From: Sphingobacteriia bacterium
GTDB taxonomy: Bacteria > Bacteroidota > Bacteroidia > Chitinophagales > Chitinophagaceae
DNA: 64,000 bases
Assembly (NCBI GenBank): GCA_017304675.1
Contig: JAFKLS010000017.1
Coordinates: 620,001 to 684,000, forward strand
Direction of reading: 5' to 3'
Part shown: one piece after another, positions 32,222 to 41,285 of the stretch
How the letters are laid out: every line of letters starts with the position of its first letter
How positions within the stretch are numbered: the first letter of the stretch is position 1
Notes under the pieces: generated by a model
What the model was told of the DNA's origin: nothing
The model's input: only the letters and a program-made list of their open reading frames with translations
The model's database searches: none
Program-made: the position numbers and the translations under genes

Positions 32222-32938
32222 ATGAAAACGATTTTACATAAAGCCAACACCAGAGGCCATGCTAATCATGGTTGGTTAAACTCTTACCATACTTTCAGTT
32301 TTGCGGGGTATTACAATGAGAGCCGAATTCATTTTGGGGCTTTACGGGTATTGAACGATGACACTGTAGCCGCTTCTATGGGTTTTGGCAGGCATCCTCA
32401 CGATAATATGGAAATAGTATCTATTCCATTGTCTGGCGACTTAGAACACCAGGATTCTACCGGCAGGCACGAGATCATTAAACAAGGAGATGTACAAATA
32501 ATGAGTGCAGGTACAGGTATACAGCATAGTGAAAAAAATGCCAACGACAATAAAGAAGTAAAATTTCTGCAGATATGGGTATTGCCCAAAAAAAGAAATA
32601 TACCACCCCGCTACGAACAAAAAACCTTTCAGCCGGAAAACAGGTTGAACAAATTAGTTACAGTAGTAGCACCAGACGATACGAACGCTTTGTATATTAA
32701 CCAGGATGCCTGGTTTACGCTTGGCAATTTTCAAAAAGGAGTAAGCTCAACATATACTTTAAAAAAAGCCGGAGATAATGGTGTTTATGTTTTTGTGATG
32801 AAAGGAAACATTACCGTGAATGGCGAATCTTTAAACGAAAGAGATGGGCTGGGCATTACCGATACAGCCGAATTAACTATAAACGCAGATAGTGATACAG
32901 AGTTTTTATTAATAGAAGTACCAATGGTTCTTCAGTAA
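32222..32938 (+). CDS. Pirin family protein 1 (YhhW-like)
   Basis: A 238-residue bicupin with a strong ribosome-binding site (AAGGAG) 6 bases before the ATG. The N-cupin carries FGRHPHDNMEIVSIPLSGDL and LEHQDSTGRHEIIKQGDVQI, where His and Glu residues bind a metal, then MSAGTGIQHSEKNANDN. These match quercetinase-like pirins such as YhhW. Members of the family act as flavonoid dioxygenases or redox sensors; the substrate here is unknown. First of four genes behind the MarR operator. Confidence 0.9.
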   Translation: MKTILHKANTRGHANHGWLNSYHTFSFAGYYNESRIHFGALRVLNDDTVAASMGFGRHPHDNMEIVSIPLSGDLEHQDSTGRHEIIKQGDVQIMSAGTGIQHSEKNANDNKEVKFLQIWVLPKKRNIPPRYEQKTFQPENRLNKLVTVVAPDDTNALYINQDAWFTLGNFQKGVSSTYTLKKAGDNGVYVFVMKGNITVNGESLNERDGLGITDTAELTINADSDTEFLLIEVPMVLQ

Positions 32939-32950
32939 AACGGAGGAAAT

Positions 32951-33808
32951 ATGAAAACAGTTAAACAAATCATTAATGGTCATGCAACCAACGTTGGCAC
33001 TATAAAAGTTCAGGAATTATTACCGGCAGAGCAATTTGAGAATCCATTCCTTTTGTTCCATCATGGTATAGCGGTTGCAGATAAACAAGTGCCTATTCCG
33101 CAACAAGGTGTAGGCCCTCACCCGCATCGTGGGTTTAGTGCCATCAGTTTTATTTATAAAGGAGGGGTACACCATCGTGATAGCAGGGGAAACAATCATG
33201 TTGTATATGCAGGGGGTACACAATGGATCCATGCAGGTATGGGCATCATTCATAGCGAAAGAGTACCGGCAGATATTTTTGAAATAGGCGGTGTACAGGA
33301 GTTATTGCAGGTATGGGTAAATACACCGGCTGCTCATAAAATGGATCAACCACACTATTATCCTGCTACAGCAGCGCAAACACCAACCGTTGTATCGCCT
33401 GACGGTCTAATAACATTGCGTGTACCATCCGGTGAACTTAATGGGGTTAAAGGAATTATTCCAACTTTTACAAAAGTTACAACCATTATGGGCGAGGCTA
33501 AAAAAGGAGGGCAATTTGAATTCAGTTTCCCTTCTGCCTACCAAACTATTCTCTATGTATTGGAAGGAAGCATTACCATCAACGGAAAGGATCAGACAAA
33601 TGCTAAACAAATGGCACTATTTAATAAAGATGGCGAAAATTTTTCCATTACAGCTAACGAAGAAACCTTATTTTTTGTAGGAAGCGGAGAACCTATGCAG
33701 GAGCCTATTGCTGCCCATGGCCCCTTTGTGATGAATAATCAAACTGAGATCATGCAGGCCTTTAGAGATTATCAACTGGGAAAAATGGGTGTTCTCATAG
33801 AAGAATAA
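32951..33808 (+). CDS. Pirin family protein 2
   Basis: A 285-residue bicupin, 12 bp after pirin 1, with GGAGG before the ATG. N-cupin: GVGPHPHRGFSAISFIYKGG and VHHRDSRGNNH, then GTQWIHAGMGIIHSERVPAD, with the metal-binding His-x-His and Glu/His positions. The C-cupin holds GGQFEFSFPSAYQTILYVLE and a short hydrophobic core. It is probably a metal-dependent dioxygenase-like or redox-responsive protein, and the two pirins are unequal paralogues. Confidence 0.9.
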   Translation: MKTVKQIINGHATNVGTIKVQELLPAEQFENPFLLFHHGIAVADKQVPIPQQGVGPHPHRGFSAISFIYKGGVHHRDSRGNNHVVYAGGTQWIHAGMGIIHSERVPADIFEIGGVQELLQVWVNTPAAHKMDQPHYYPATAAQTPTVVSPDGLITLRVPSGELNGVKGIIPTFTKVTTIMGEAKKGGQFEFSFPSAYQTILYVLEGSITINGKDQTNAKQMALFNKDGENFSITANEETLFFVGSGEPMQEPIAAHGPFVMNNQTEIMQAFRDYQLGKMGVLIEE

Positions 33809-33851
33809 CAAACAGGTAAATTAAATATTTAAATCTATAAAACTCACAATT

Positions 33852-34379
33852 ATGGCAACTTACAAAATTGACGCAGCACACAGCGAAATTACTTTTAAAG
33901 TAAAACACCTGATGATTACCAATGTAACCGGTAATTTTAAAGCATTTGACGCAACTATGGAATCATCTGCCGATGATTTTTCAGACGCAAAGATCTCTTT
34001 TACGGCAGAGGTGAACAGTATTAACACAAACAACGAGCAAAGAGACGGGCATTTAAAAAGTGAAGATTTCTTCGCTGCCGAAAAATTCCCCACCTTATCA
34101 TTCACTTCCACTTCTTTTAAAAAATTGAATGATGCCGAGTATGCATTAACAGGCGATTTAACCATTAGAGATATTACTAAATCTGTTGAATTAGCCGTGG
34201 AATATGGTGGAACCATGACGGATCCCTGGGGACAGGTAAAAGCCGGGTTTGAAATTGGCGGAAAGATTAACAGGAAAGAATTCGGTTTACAATGGAGTGC
34301 CACAACTGAAGCTGGCGGTATTGTGGTAAGTGATGATGTAAAACTACATTTATCAGTTCAAATGATTAAACAGGCATAA
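33852..34379 (+). CDS. YceI-like lipid-binding protein
   Basis: A 175-residue cytoplasmic YceI-fold beta barrel (lipocalin-like) that binds isoprenoid or fatty molecules in the family. Visible: TYKIDAAHSEITFKVKHLMI, VTGNFKAFDATMESSADDF, EDFFAAEKFPTLSFTSTSFK, GDLTIRDITKSVELAVEYGG and FEIGGKINRKEFGLQWSATT. The usual signal peptide is absent, which is common for Bacteroidota copies. Lies 43 bp after pirin 2, in the MarR-controlled operon. Confidence 0.9.
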   Translation: MATYKIDAAHSEITFKVKHLMITNVTGNFKAFDATMESSADDFSDAKISFTAEVNSINTNNEQRDGHLKSEDFFAAEKFPTLSFTSTSFKKLNDAEYALTGDLTIRDITKSVELAVEYGGTMTDPWGQVKAGFEIGGKINRKEFGLQWSATTEAGGIVVSDDVKLHLSVQMIKQA

Positions 34380-34427
34380 AGTATATCAATACTTTTAAGG
34401 ATTTTTGTTACCAAAGAAACGAACAAC

Positions 34428-34988
34428 ATGAATATAGAAGTGATTTCGGGAAGCCCTAGGCAAGACAGTATAACCATTAGGCTGGCAAAATTTTTAAAAC
34501 AATACCTGCAGGAACATTCAAAACATACCGTTGGGTTGATTGATGTTAGGGATTGGGAACTGGGTTTATTACAGAACGTGTTTTCTTCCATAGAAAAAAC
34601 ACCCAACCAGTTTAAACCGCTTGCTGAAAGAATGTTTGCTGCTGATGCTTTTGTGGTGGTAACACCGGAGTATAACGGTAGCTATTCACCGGCATTGCAA
34701 AACCTCTTTGATCATTTTCCCAAACAAACCAAAAAAGCCTTTGGCCTTGCGGCGGCTTCAACAGGAGCAATGGGGGGTATGCGCAGCACCCAACAATTAC
34801 TGTTATTGGTACCTGCTTTATTTGGTTTCGCTTCTCCGCAATTATTGGTAACGCCTTTTGTAGATAAGAAGTTTACCGAAGACGCAAAATTGGTAGAAGA
34901 AAGTTTTTTAAAAAATATACATGTTTTTGTAACAGATTTTTTATGGCTGGCAGAAGCGGTAGCTAAAAACAGGGAAAGCAATAATTAA
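34428..34988 (+). CDS. NADPH-dependent FMN reductase-like oxidoreductase
   Basis: A 186-residue flavodoxin-like protein: EVISGSPRQDSITIRLAKFL (FMN phosphate-binding SPRxxS), VDVRDWELGLLQ-type loop, VVVTPEYNGSYSPALQNLFD (the PEYN(G/H)S loop that binds flavin) and AAASTGAMGGMRSTQQLLLL. It likely reduces quinones, azo or flavin compounds with NAD(P)H. Fourth gene of the pirin operon, consistent with a redox or electrophile response. Followed by a terminator at 35000. Confidence 0.9.
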   Translation: MNIEVISGSPRQDSITIRLAKFLKQYLQEHSKHTVGLIDVRDWELGLLQNVFSSIEKTPNQFKPLAERMFAADAFVVVTPEYNGSYSPALQNLFDHFPKQTKKAFGLAAASTGAMGGMRSTQQLLLLVPALFGFASPQLLVTPFVDKKFTEDAKLVEESFLKNIHVFVTDFLWLAEAVAKNRESNN

Positions 34989-34999
34989 CTTTATAAAAT

Positions 35000-35032
35000 G
35001 TGGCGGAGTTGTAACTTCGCCACTTTCTTTTT
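35000..35032 (+). terminator. Rho-independent terminator of the pirin operon
   Basis: GTGGCG...CGCCAC stem extended by AGTT/AACT with G-T pairs, followed by TTTC and TTTTT. It lies 11 bases past the stop at 34988. Confidence 0.8.
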
Positions 35033-35040
35033 AACCACTC

Positions 35041-36888
35041 ATGAGCGACGCTATTAAACACGAATGTGGCCTAGCCTACATTAGATTGAGAAAGCCTTTT
35101 TCTTATTATCTGCAGAAATATGGAACGGTACTATACGGGTTAAACAAATTATACCTGTTAATGGAAAAACAACATAACCGTGGCCAGGATGGTGCAGGAG
35201 TAGCTGCAGTAAAGCTGAATGTAGAACCGGGATACCCTTTCTTGCACAGAATACGCAGTAATGCCCCGCAACCCATAGCAGATATTTTCTTTAAGATTGG
35301 CGAAGAGGTAAAAGAATTAGAAAAATATCAAAATACCATAAAGCAACATCCCGGCTTAATGAAAGGCCATTTACCAATGCTGGGAGAATTATTGCTTGGC
35401 CATTTACGTTATGGTACCCAGGGAAAAAACAATGTAGAATTTTGCCATCCGTTTATTAAAAGAGAAACACAGCCTGGCAGAAACCTGGCTTTGGCAGGAA
35501 ACTTTAATTTGGTAAATACGGATGAGTTATACGACCTGTTGAATATTGATCCCGGTGAATTTCAAAAACAAAGCGATTTAGCGGCCATGATGGAAACGGT
35601 GCATCATTTCTTAGCAAAAGAAGATGAGCAAAGGCCCAACAATGCCAACCTGCTGAACGTATTAAAGAAATCTGTTCCGCTTTTCGATGGCGGATTTACG
35701 GTAGGTGGATTAGTAGGCAATGGAACAAGTTTTGTAATGCGTGATGCTCACGGAATACGGCCTGCTTATTATTATATTGATGAAGAAGTAATAGTTGCTG
35801 CCAGCGAAAGAGCTGCTATTAGAACCACTTTTAATGTAGGAGAGAACGAAGTGTTGGAACTGATGCCTGCCCATGCATTAATTGTAAACGAATTCGGTAA
35901 TTACATAATAGAGCAGGTAGTGGAACCCAAAGAAAGAAGGGCCTGTTCTTTTGAGAGAATTTATTTCAGCCGGGGCAGTGACGAAAAAATTTATAGGGAA
36001 AGAATTGCTTTAGGCCATCATTTGAGTAAAACAGTTTTAGAACATATTAACTACGATTTAAAAAATACCATTTTCTCTTACATTCCCAATACAGCAGAGG
36101 TTGCTTTCTTTGGCCTCGTGAAAGGAATGGAAGAGTATTTGAATAAGATAAAAGTAGAGCGAATATTAAGTTGGAACGGAGATCTTTCTGCAGAGAAGTT
36201 GGAAGAAATGGTGAACAGAAAAATAAGGCAGGAAAAAATTGCTATTAAAGATGTTAAGCTGAGAACATTTATTACCGAAGATGCCAACCGAAACGAAATG
36301 GTGCAGCACGTATATGATATTACTTACGGCACTGTTAGGAAACAGGAAGATACATTAGTGGTAATTGATGATTCTATTGTAAGGGGCACTACCTTAAAAG
36401 AAAGTATCATCAGAATGCTGGCAAGGTTACACCCCAAGAAAATTATTATCGTTTCCTCTGCCCCGCAAATACGCTATCCCGATTGTTATGGAATTGATAT
36501 GAGTAAGATGGGCGACTTTATTGCATTTAAAGCTGCAATAGAATTATTGAAAGAAAAAGGGATGGAACACATAATAACAGATGTGCATGAAAAAATAAAG
36601 GAACTTCAGCGGAACAATCAACTGCATACTGAAAATGTGGTTCGCCAGATTTATAAATCTTTTACACCCGAAGAAGTTTCAGCAAAAATTGCACAACTTA
36701 TTACACCGGCGGAGATTGATATTCCTGTAGAAGTAATCTATCAAACCATTGAAGACTTGCACGATAGCTGCCCCACTAATAAAGGCGATTGGTATTTTAC
36801 GGGTAATTATCCTACACCAGGTGGTAATAAGGTTTGCAATAAGGCATTTCTAAATTATATTGAAGGAAAAAACGTAAGAGGATATTAA
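35041..36888 (+). CDS. Amidophosphoribosyltransferase-like protein (PurF family)
   Basis: A 615-residue protein with an N-terminal class II glutamine amidotransferase domain. Cys9 (KHECGLAYIRLRKP) would be the catalytic N-terminal nucleophile after removal of a short propeptide. NRGQDGAGVAAV, LLGHLRYGTQGK and AGNFNLVNTDELYD are glutaminase motifs. Later DAHGIRPAYYYID and RIYFSRGSD lead to the phosphoribosyl-transferase loop VVIDDSIVRGTTLKESI (residues about 440-456). Longer than E. coli PurF (505) because of insertions. Bacteroidota genomes often carry such a second PurF-like protein; whether it makes phosphoribosylamine is inferred. Confidence 0.88.
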   Translation: MSDAIKHECGLAYIRLRKPFSYYLQKYGTVLYGLNKLYLLMEKQHNRGQDGAGVAAVKLNVEPGYPFLHRIRSNAPQPIADIFFKIGEEVKELEKYQNTIKQHPGLMKGHLPMLGELLLGHLRYGTQGKNNVEFCHPFIKRETQPGRNLALAGNFNLVNTDELYDLLNIDPGEFQKQSDLAAMMETVHHFLAKEDEQRPNNANLLNVLKKSVPLFDGGFTVGGLVGNGTSFVMRDAHGIRPAYYYIDEEVIVAASERAAIRTTFNVGENEVLELMPAHALIVNEFGNYIIEQVVEPKERRACSFERIYFSRGSDEKIYRERIALGHHLSKTVLEHINYDLKNTIFSYIPNTAEVAFFGLVKGMEEYLNKIKVERILSWNGDLSAEKLEEMVNRKIRQEKIAIKDVKLRTFITEDANRNEMVQHVYDITYGTVRKQEDTLVVIDDSIVRGTTLKESIIRMLARLHPKKIIIVSSAPQIRYPDCYGIDMSKMGDFIAFKAAIELLKEKGMEHIITDVHEKIKELQRNNQLHTENVVRQIYKSFTPEEVSAKIAQLITPAEIDIPVEVIYQTIEDLHDSCPTNKGDWYFTGNYPTPGGNKVCNKAFLNYIEGKNVRGY

Positions 36889-36889
36889 T

Positions 36890-37381
36890 GTGAGGTCTCT
36901 AATCATTATACGCCATGCTAAGAGCAGTTGGGATTTTTCAGGGATAAAGGATTTCGACAGGCCTTTAAATGAACGTGGGCACAGAGATGCTCCTGTAATG
37001 GCCGGAAGATTAATAAAAAGAAATATTTCCATCGATGCTTTTGTAAGCAGTACCGCCAACAGGGCACTCACAACTGCAACCTATTTTGCAGAAGCATATG
37101 GCCTTGGTGAAAGTGAAATCGTTAAAGTACCTGCATTGTATCATGCACAGGTAACTGCTTTTAACGAAGTAGTGTCTCAGTTGAATAATGACTGGAAAAC
37201 GGTTGCACTCTTTTCCCATAACCCGGGTATAACGGAATTCGTTAATAACCTTACTCCAACACAAATAGATAACATGCCAACCTGCGGCGTATTTGCAGTA
37301 ACTGCGGAAGTGAATAGCTGGCAACAATTCAACAACTCGGCAAAAACATTTTGGTTTTTCGATTATCCTAAAGCAGTTTAA
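36890..37381 (+). CDS. SixA-like histidine phosphatase
   Basis: A 163-residue histidine phosphatase of the SixA type. LIIIRHAKSSWDFSGIKDFD holds the catalytic RHG-type motif, and LFSHNPGITEFVNNL the second His. A GTG start overlaps the upstream stop (TAATGTG), so translation is coupled. SixA dephosphorylates phospho-histidine proteins such as ArcB or phosphotransferase components; the target here is unknown. The gene ends in a 4-bp overlap with the convergent DMT transporter. Confidence 0.88.
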   Translation: MRSLIIIRHAKSSWDFSGIKDFDRPLNERGHRDAPVMAGRLIKRNISIDAFVSSTANRALTTATYFAEAYGLGESEIVKVPALYHAQVTAFNEVVSQLNNDWKTVALFSHNPGITEFVNNLTPTQIDNMPTCGVFAVTAEVNSWQQFNNSAKTFWFFDYPKAV

Positions 37382-38298
37382 CCATCAATGCTTTCCAATC
37401 CTTCGGGAACGGATAATTTCTTTTTCCTGTTTACAAGGTACACGCCGCTGAAAATTAAGCAGGCGGCAATTATTTTAATAAGATTAAGGTGTTCGTTAAA
37501 TAAAATAATAGCGCTTATAGTAGCAAAAAAAGGTTGTGTATAAATATAAGAGCCAACAACAGAAGAGCCCAAATGTGCAATACCATATACAATAAACAGG
37601 TAAGCGAAAAAAGTAGCGCCAATAACAATAAAGCCAAGCGATAACCAGTGTGTCCAGTTAAAGCTTGCCCAATTAATATGGTTAAAATCATTCCAGCCTA
37701 ACGGAATAATGAATACGGCTCCAAATAAAAAAACCCAACGTATTACATGCGTGGGAGCATATTTTTCCATTAAAGGTTTTACCAGTATCAGGTAAGAAGC
37801 GTAAGAGGTAGCGTTAAGCAATACAAATGTATCGCCTGTTAAGCTGCTGCTTTTATCTGTATCCATATTCCTGAAAACAATCAACAATGCAGCACCGCTA
37901 ATGCCAAGGAATAAACCCGTGTATTTTAAAACACCCGGTTTTTCTTTTAAGAAAAAGAGGGAGATAAGCGTAATGGCAATAGGGGTTGCCAATGATAACA
38001 ATGAAGCATGAATTGGGCTGGTTAATGAAGTTCCTTTTACAAATAATATTTGATTAATTACCACACCGCTAATGGCACAGATTAAAAATAATGGCGCATC
38101 TTTTTTTTCAATAGAAGGTTTTGAGGGGTTAAATGCGAATAAAACCCAAAACAAGATCAATGCTCCGCATATGCGCATAAAATTCAATGCAAGTGGTTGC
38201 ATTAAAGAAGGCGTAATATGCTTAACCGCCACTACGGCCGTTCCGAAAAAAAAGTTTGCCAATAGCACTGCAATATGTGCTTTTGCTTTATGATTCAT
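37378..38298 (-). CDS. EamA/DMT family transporter
   Basis: A 306-residue inner-membrane protein with about ten helices in two EamA repeats (AHIAVLLANFFFGTAVVAVK; ALNFMRICGALILFWVLFAF; then WLSLGFIVIGATFFAYLFIV; SSVVGSYIYTQPFFATISAI). The drug/metabolite superfamily exports amino acids, nucleosides or drugs; substrate not predictable. Convergent with the SixA-like gene. Confidence 0.9.
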   Translation of the reverse strand: MNHKAKAHIAVLLANFFFGTAVVAVKHITPSLMQPLALNFMRICGALILFWVLFAFNPSKPSIEKKDAPLFLICAISGVVINQILFVKGTSLTSPIHASLLSLATPIAITLISLFFLKEKPGVLKYTGLFLGISGAALLIVFRNMDTDKSSSLTGDTFVLLNATSYASYLILVKPLMEKYAPTHVIRWVFLFGAVFIIPLGWNDFNHINWASFNWTHWLSLGFIVIGATFFAYLFIVYGIAHLGSSVVGSYIYTQPFFATISAIILFNEHLNLIKIIAACLIFSGVYLVNRKKKLSVPEGLESIDG

Positions 38299-38318
38299 GT
38301 TGCAAAGTAAATAAATGA

Positions 38319-39419
38319 TCAGCCTAAAGCAGATAGAAAATCTGCAACAGTTTTGTTCAGGGTATTTCCTTGCATATCTGGAAAAATATAATTAAAACTT
38401 AGCGCCTGCTCTACGGCTTTGCTAAAAACAAATTGATGCTGTAAATAAGTTACGCAAAAATTTTGTTTGCTCAAATGTTCGGCAAGGTACTCCTGTTCTG
38501 TTTGCCCCGGCGTAGGAATGAGGATGGTTTTTTTTTGCAGATACATCATTTCCATAACTGTAGTATATCCGCTCCTGCATATAACAAGATTGCTTCGTAC
38601 AATTATGTTCAATAATTCTGTTTCAGTAAGATAATTATGAATGATTGTATTGAATGGGGCTGCTATTATTTCTTCTTTGCCCGGTAACCCTCTTACCAGC
38701 ACTACTTTTTTATGAACAGAGACCACTTGCTTTAGTAAGATATTCTCCAAAATAGTTCTTTGGGGCTCGGGGCCGGAAAGCACTATACATACATCAAATT
38801 CAATACTTACAGGCATGGGTTTGGGAAAACGAACCAGGGGTCCTATATACTGCAAGGGAATACCGGGGATGACTGATGGATGAGATAACCTTCCGGCAAG
38901 GTTCTGACCCGAAGCATTATCGGGTATCCAGCAAGTTGTATATTGATTGATGTAATGGTAATTTATTTTTTGAATCAATCTTTCCAACAGGCCAAAGGGA
39001 GTGACTATTTGTAATTGATGCGTTATAAAAATACAGGGAATCTTAGAAGTGAACAGACCAAACCGGTTATCACTTATCACTACATCAATTTTATATTGTT
39101 CAATAACAGCCTGTAACCATACATGCTCTTTTTCAATCTTTCTTTTAAGCGTTTTTAGCTGGATTAATAACTTGAAAGCCAGTCCCCATCTGTATTTCGA
39201 ATAATGTATTTGGTAACCTTCCAAGGGTAAAAAAACACTATCGGGAAATTCCTTTTTTAATAAAATTTCGTTAATGCCGCTTGCAGCAATAACAATTTCA
39301 CAGTTTTTTTGTTTTAATGTTCTAATGATTGGGATACACCTGGTTGCATGCCCCAGTCCCCAATCTAACGGGGCTATAAGTATTTTAGGTGCTGTTAAAT
39401 TTGATGCTGGGATTTGCAC
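38319..39419 (-). CDS. MurG-like glycosyltransferase
   Basis: A 366-residue GT-B-fold protein from a GTG start (MQIPASNLTAPKILIAPLDW). Typical segments are GLGHATRCIPIIRTLKQKN, the first Rossmann Gly-rich loop, then DVVISDNRFGLFTSKIPCIF, and near the end VICRSGYTTVMEMMYLQKKT with the donor-binding RSG and the ILIPTPGQTEQEYLAEHLS motif. Resembles MurG and UDP-GlcNAc:lipid transferases used for cell-surface glycans. Donor and acceptor unknown. The protein lies 20 bp upstream of the DMT gene, possibly one transcript. Confidence 0.85.
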   Translation of the reverse strand: MQIPASNLTAPKILIAPLDWGLGHATRCIPIIRTLKQKNCEIVIAASGINEILLKKEFPDSVFLPLEGYQIHYSKYRWGLAFKLLIQLKTLKRKIEKEHVWLQAVIEQYKIDVVISDNRFGLFTSKIPCIFITHQLQIVTPFGLLERLIQKINYHYINQYTTCWIPDNASGQNLAGRLSHPSVIPGIPLQYIGPLVRFPKPMPVSIEFDVCIVLSGPEPQRTILENILLKQVVSVHKKVVLVRGLPGKEEIIAAPFNTIIHNYLTETELLNIIVRSNLVICRSGYTTVMEMMYLQKKTILIPTPGQTEQEYLAEHLSKQNFCVTYLQHQFVFSKAVEQALSFNYIFPDMQGNTLNKTVADFLSALG

Positions 39420-39461
39420 GGGGAAGCTTTTTACAAATTAAACTATTATTTTTATTTCAGT

Positions 39462-39602
39462 ATGATAAACTGTAGCAGGAAAAATAGTTTGTATATATTA
39501 TTAATATTTGTATATTCAGTATCGGTATTGAGTTCGTGCGGAATTTTTGCTAAAACAAAATCTCAGAAACAATGCATGTGCCCTGTTAGAAAGCCTGTAT
39601 AA
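39462..39602 (+). CDS. Small Cys-containing lipoprotein
   Basis: A 46-residue peptide from the ATG at 39462. A signal (LYILLIFVYSVSVLSSCG) leads to a lipobox LSSC, so lipidation at that Cys is expected. The short mature part carries a CMCP pair (KQCMCPVRKP), a pattern seen in many tiny Bacteroidota lipoproteins of unknown role. It is too short for most family models, but the signal is convincing. Confidence 0.7.
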   Translation: MINCSRKNSLYILLIFVYSVSVLSSCGIFAKTKSQKQCMCPVRKPV

Positions 39603-39632
39603 TAACTGTACATCCCCCTATAAATATAATAT

Positions 39633-39878
39633 ATGAACAGAAGCAGAGACTTGCTGATGCTTACAAAAAATGCAGACTACAACGAGCTGGAGGTTGAATT
39701 AGAACTTCAACGCCTTAACCAGATATTATTTGAATTGGAGAACATTTCAAATTTTTGCCTGGCCCATGAAATAATTGATATTAATAAAGGGAAGATCATC
39801 ACAAAAAAACAAAAGATTGAGAAAAAGATTACGGCCGAAAAACAAAAACCTTTTGTTTTTATCTTCAATAAAAACTGA
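39633..39878 (+). CDS. Small hypothetical coiled-coil protein
   Basis: An 81-residue protein from the ATG at 39633, 30 bp after the lipoprotein. It is rich in Leu, Glu, Asn and Lys with probable helices (NELEVELELQRLNQILFELE; TKKQKIEKKITAEKQK). No Cys pair, no signal. It probably shares a transcript with the lipoprotein and has a strong terminator downstream. Function unknown. Confidence 0.6.
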   Translation: MNRSRDLLMLTKNADYNELEVELELQRLNQILFELENISNFCLAHEIIDINKGKIITKKQKIEKKITAEKQKPFVFIFNKN

Positions 39879-39901
39879 AACATTTTGTAAGCAATATATA
39901 A

Positions 39902-39933
39902 AACAAATGAGCGGCCATAGCCGCTCATTTGTT
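39902..39933. terminator. Bidirectional terminator
   Basis: Perfect 14-bp stem AACAAATGAGCGGC / GCCGCTCATTTGTT with a CATA loop. It separates the small plus-strand genes from the convergent aminotransferase, whose stop codon overlaps the stem end. Confidence 0.85.
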
Positions 39934-41197
39934 ATTGTAAATTTGCCAATGCTTTTTCCAACTGTATAAACATTGCATTAATGTCTTCTATTCGGCTGGT
40001 GCCAACACTTAACCGGTACCATGGGTTTTGTTGGTCTCCTCCAAAAGCTAAAAAAGGAACAATGGCCAGCTTTGCTTCGCTTAAAATAAAATCAGTTACA
40101 TCGCCTTGTGTACATAATAATTTGCCGCTGACTGTTTGCTTTCCTTTAAGGTCTATTTTAATTGTAAGATAAATAGCAGCCTGTGGTGCAACTGCATCTA
40201 CATTATATCCTTTCTTTTTTAATGCTATAAATCCTTCATAAAACAGGTGTAAGCGTTTTTCTATTTCTTTTTTAAACTGCACAAGGTATTTATCTATCGC
40301 ATCTTTATCGGTTAAGTAGGCTGCCACTGCTTTTTGTTCTGCCATTGGTGCCCACGCCCCTATATGGCTGAGAATGGCTTTCATTTTTGCAATTACGTTG
40401 GCAGGGCCTAAAGACCAACCCACCCTTACTCCTGTTGCGGCAAAAGCTTTAGAGATACCATCTACAAAAATGGTATACTCTTTCATTGCAGGCCTGAGCG
40501 AGACAGGGTTTACATGAACCGTATTACCAAAGGTTAATGTCCAGTACATTTGATCAAACAACAAGTATAGCTTTTTCTGCCCAGGGGTTCTTTTTTTGTT
40601 CTCTTCAAGAATTAAATCGCAGATATCTTCCAATGCCTCTTGCGAAAGCGTAGTGCCTGTTGGGTTTTGCGGAGTACACAAACAAATAAGCGTTGCACCG
40701 CTAGCATGCTGTGCTATATCTGCAGCCGTAGGCATGAAATTATTTTCTACAGAACATTCAATTACACAGTGTTGCCCATCAGTTAAATGTGCATAGTGAT
40801 TATTGTTCCAGGATGGAGTGGCATAAATAACTTTATCATCCTTGTCAACTATTGCTTTAAAGATGGTGTAAATAAGGGGCCTTCCGCCTGAAGCTATTTG
40901 TATTTCATTTGTCTCGTAATGCAGCCCTTCCCTTTCCTGTATAAAATGGCTTACAGCTTTACGAAGTTCAAGTATACCATCTGCTGCAGGGTAATTGGTA
41001 TAGTGTTTTTTATAAGCTTCTATAATTAATGTTTCCAGTTCTTGCGGTATGGGAAAAATATTCGGATCAAAATCTCCGATAGTGTAATTATAGATCGTTT
41101 CCCCGTTTCTGATGCGCTCACTGATAGCGTTACCTAGTTTTACAATTTCACTACCTATTAATGTTTCGGCTAAATGACTGAGGGGAGAATGACTCAT
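39932..41197 (-). CDS. Pyridoxal-phosphate aminotransferase, class I/II
   Basis: A 421-residue enzyme from the ATG at 41197 (MSHSPLSHLAETLIGSEIVK). Fold-type I features: YNYTIGDFDPNIFPIPQELE, THYPAADGILELR-like start (YTNYPAADGILELRKAV), ATPSWNNNHYAHLTDG, LCTPQNPTGTTLSQEALE, LYLLFDQMYWTLTF with the Asp/Tyr, and FVDGISKAFAATGVRVGWSL with the PLP-binding Lys. It resembles aspartate/tyrosine-type aminotransferases; amino-acid substrate not certain. A palindromic operator lies ahead of it, similar to that of paaZ. Confidence 0.9.
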   Translation of the reverse strand: MSHSPLSHLAETLIGSEIVKLGNAISERIRNGETIYNYTIGDFDPNIFPIPQELETLIIEAYKKHYTNYPAADGILELRKAVSHFIQEREGLHYETNEIQIASGGRPLIYTIFKAIVDKDDKVIYATPSWNNNHYAHLTDGQHCVIECSVENNFMPTAADIAQHASGATLICLCTPQNPTGTTLSQEALEDICDLILEENKKRTPGQKKLYLLFDQMYWTLTFGNTVHVNPVSLRPAMKEYTIFVDGISKAFAATGVRVGWSLGPANVIAKMKAILSHIGAWAPMAEQKAVAAYLTDKDAIDKYLVQFKKEIEKRLHLFYEGFIALKKKGYNVDAVAPQAAIYLTIKIDLKGKQTVSGKLLCTQGDVTDFILSEAKLAIVPFLAFGGDQQNPWYRLSVGTSRIEDINAMFIQLEKALANLQ

Positions 41198-41231
41198 ACA
41201 TGTTTGAATTAGGCTGCAAAAGTAAAGTAAT

Positions 41232-41247
41232 GCTAACAAATGTTAGC
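41232..41247 (-). promoter_or_regulatory. Palindromic operator of the aminotransferase gene
   Basis: GCTAACAAATGTTAGC has 7-bp arms GCTAACA / TGTTAGC around AA. It lies upstream of the aminotransferase start on the minus strand; a -7 element TACTTTTG is nearer the start. The arms CTAACA / TGTTAG recur at paaZ (42725-42738). Confidence 0.65.
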
Positions 41248-41285
41248 CCTTGTTAAGGCAAAATAATAAGGAAGCATTTGCTTCC

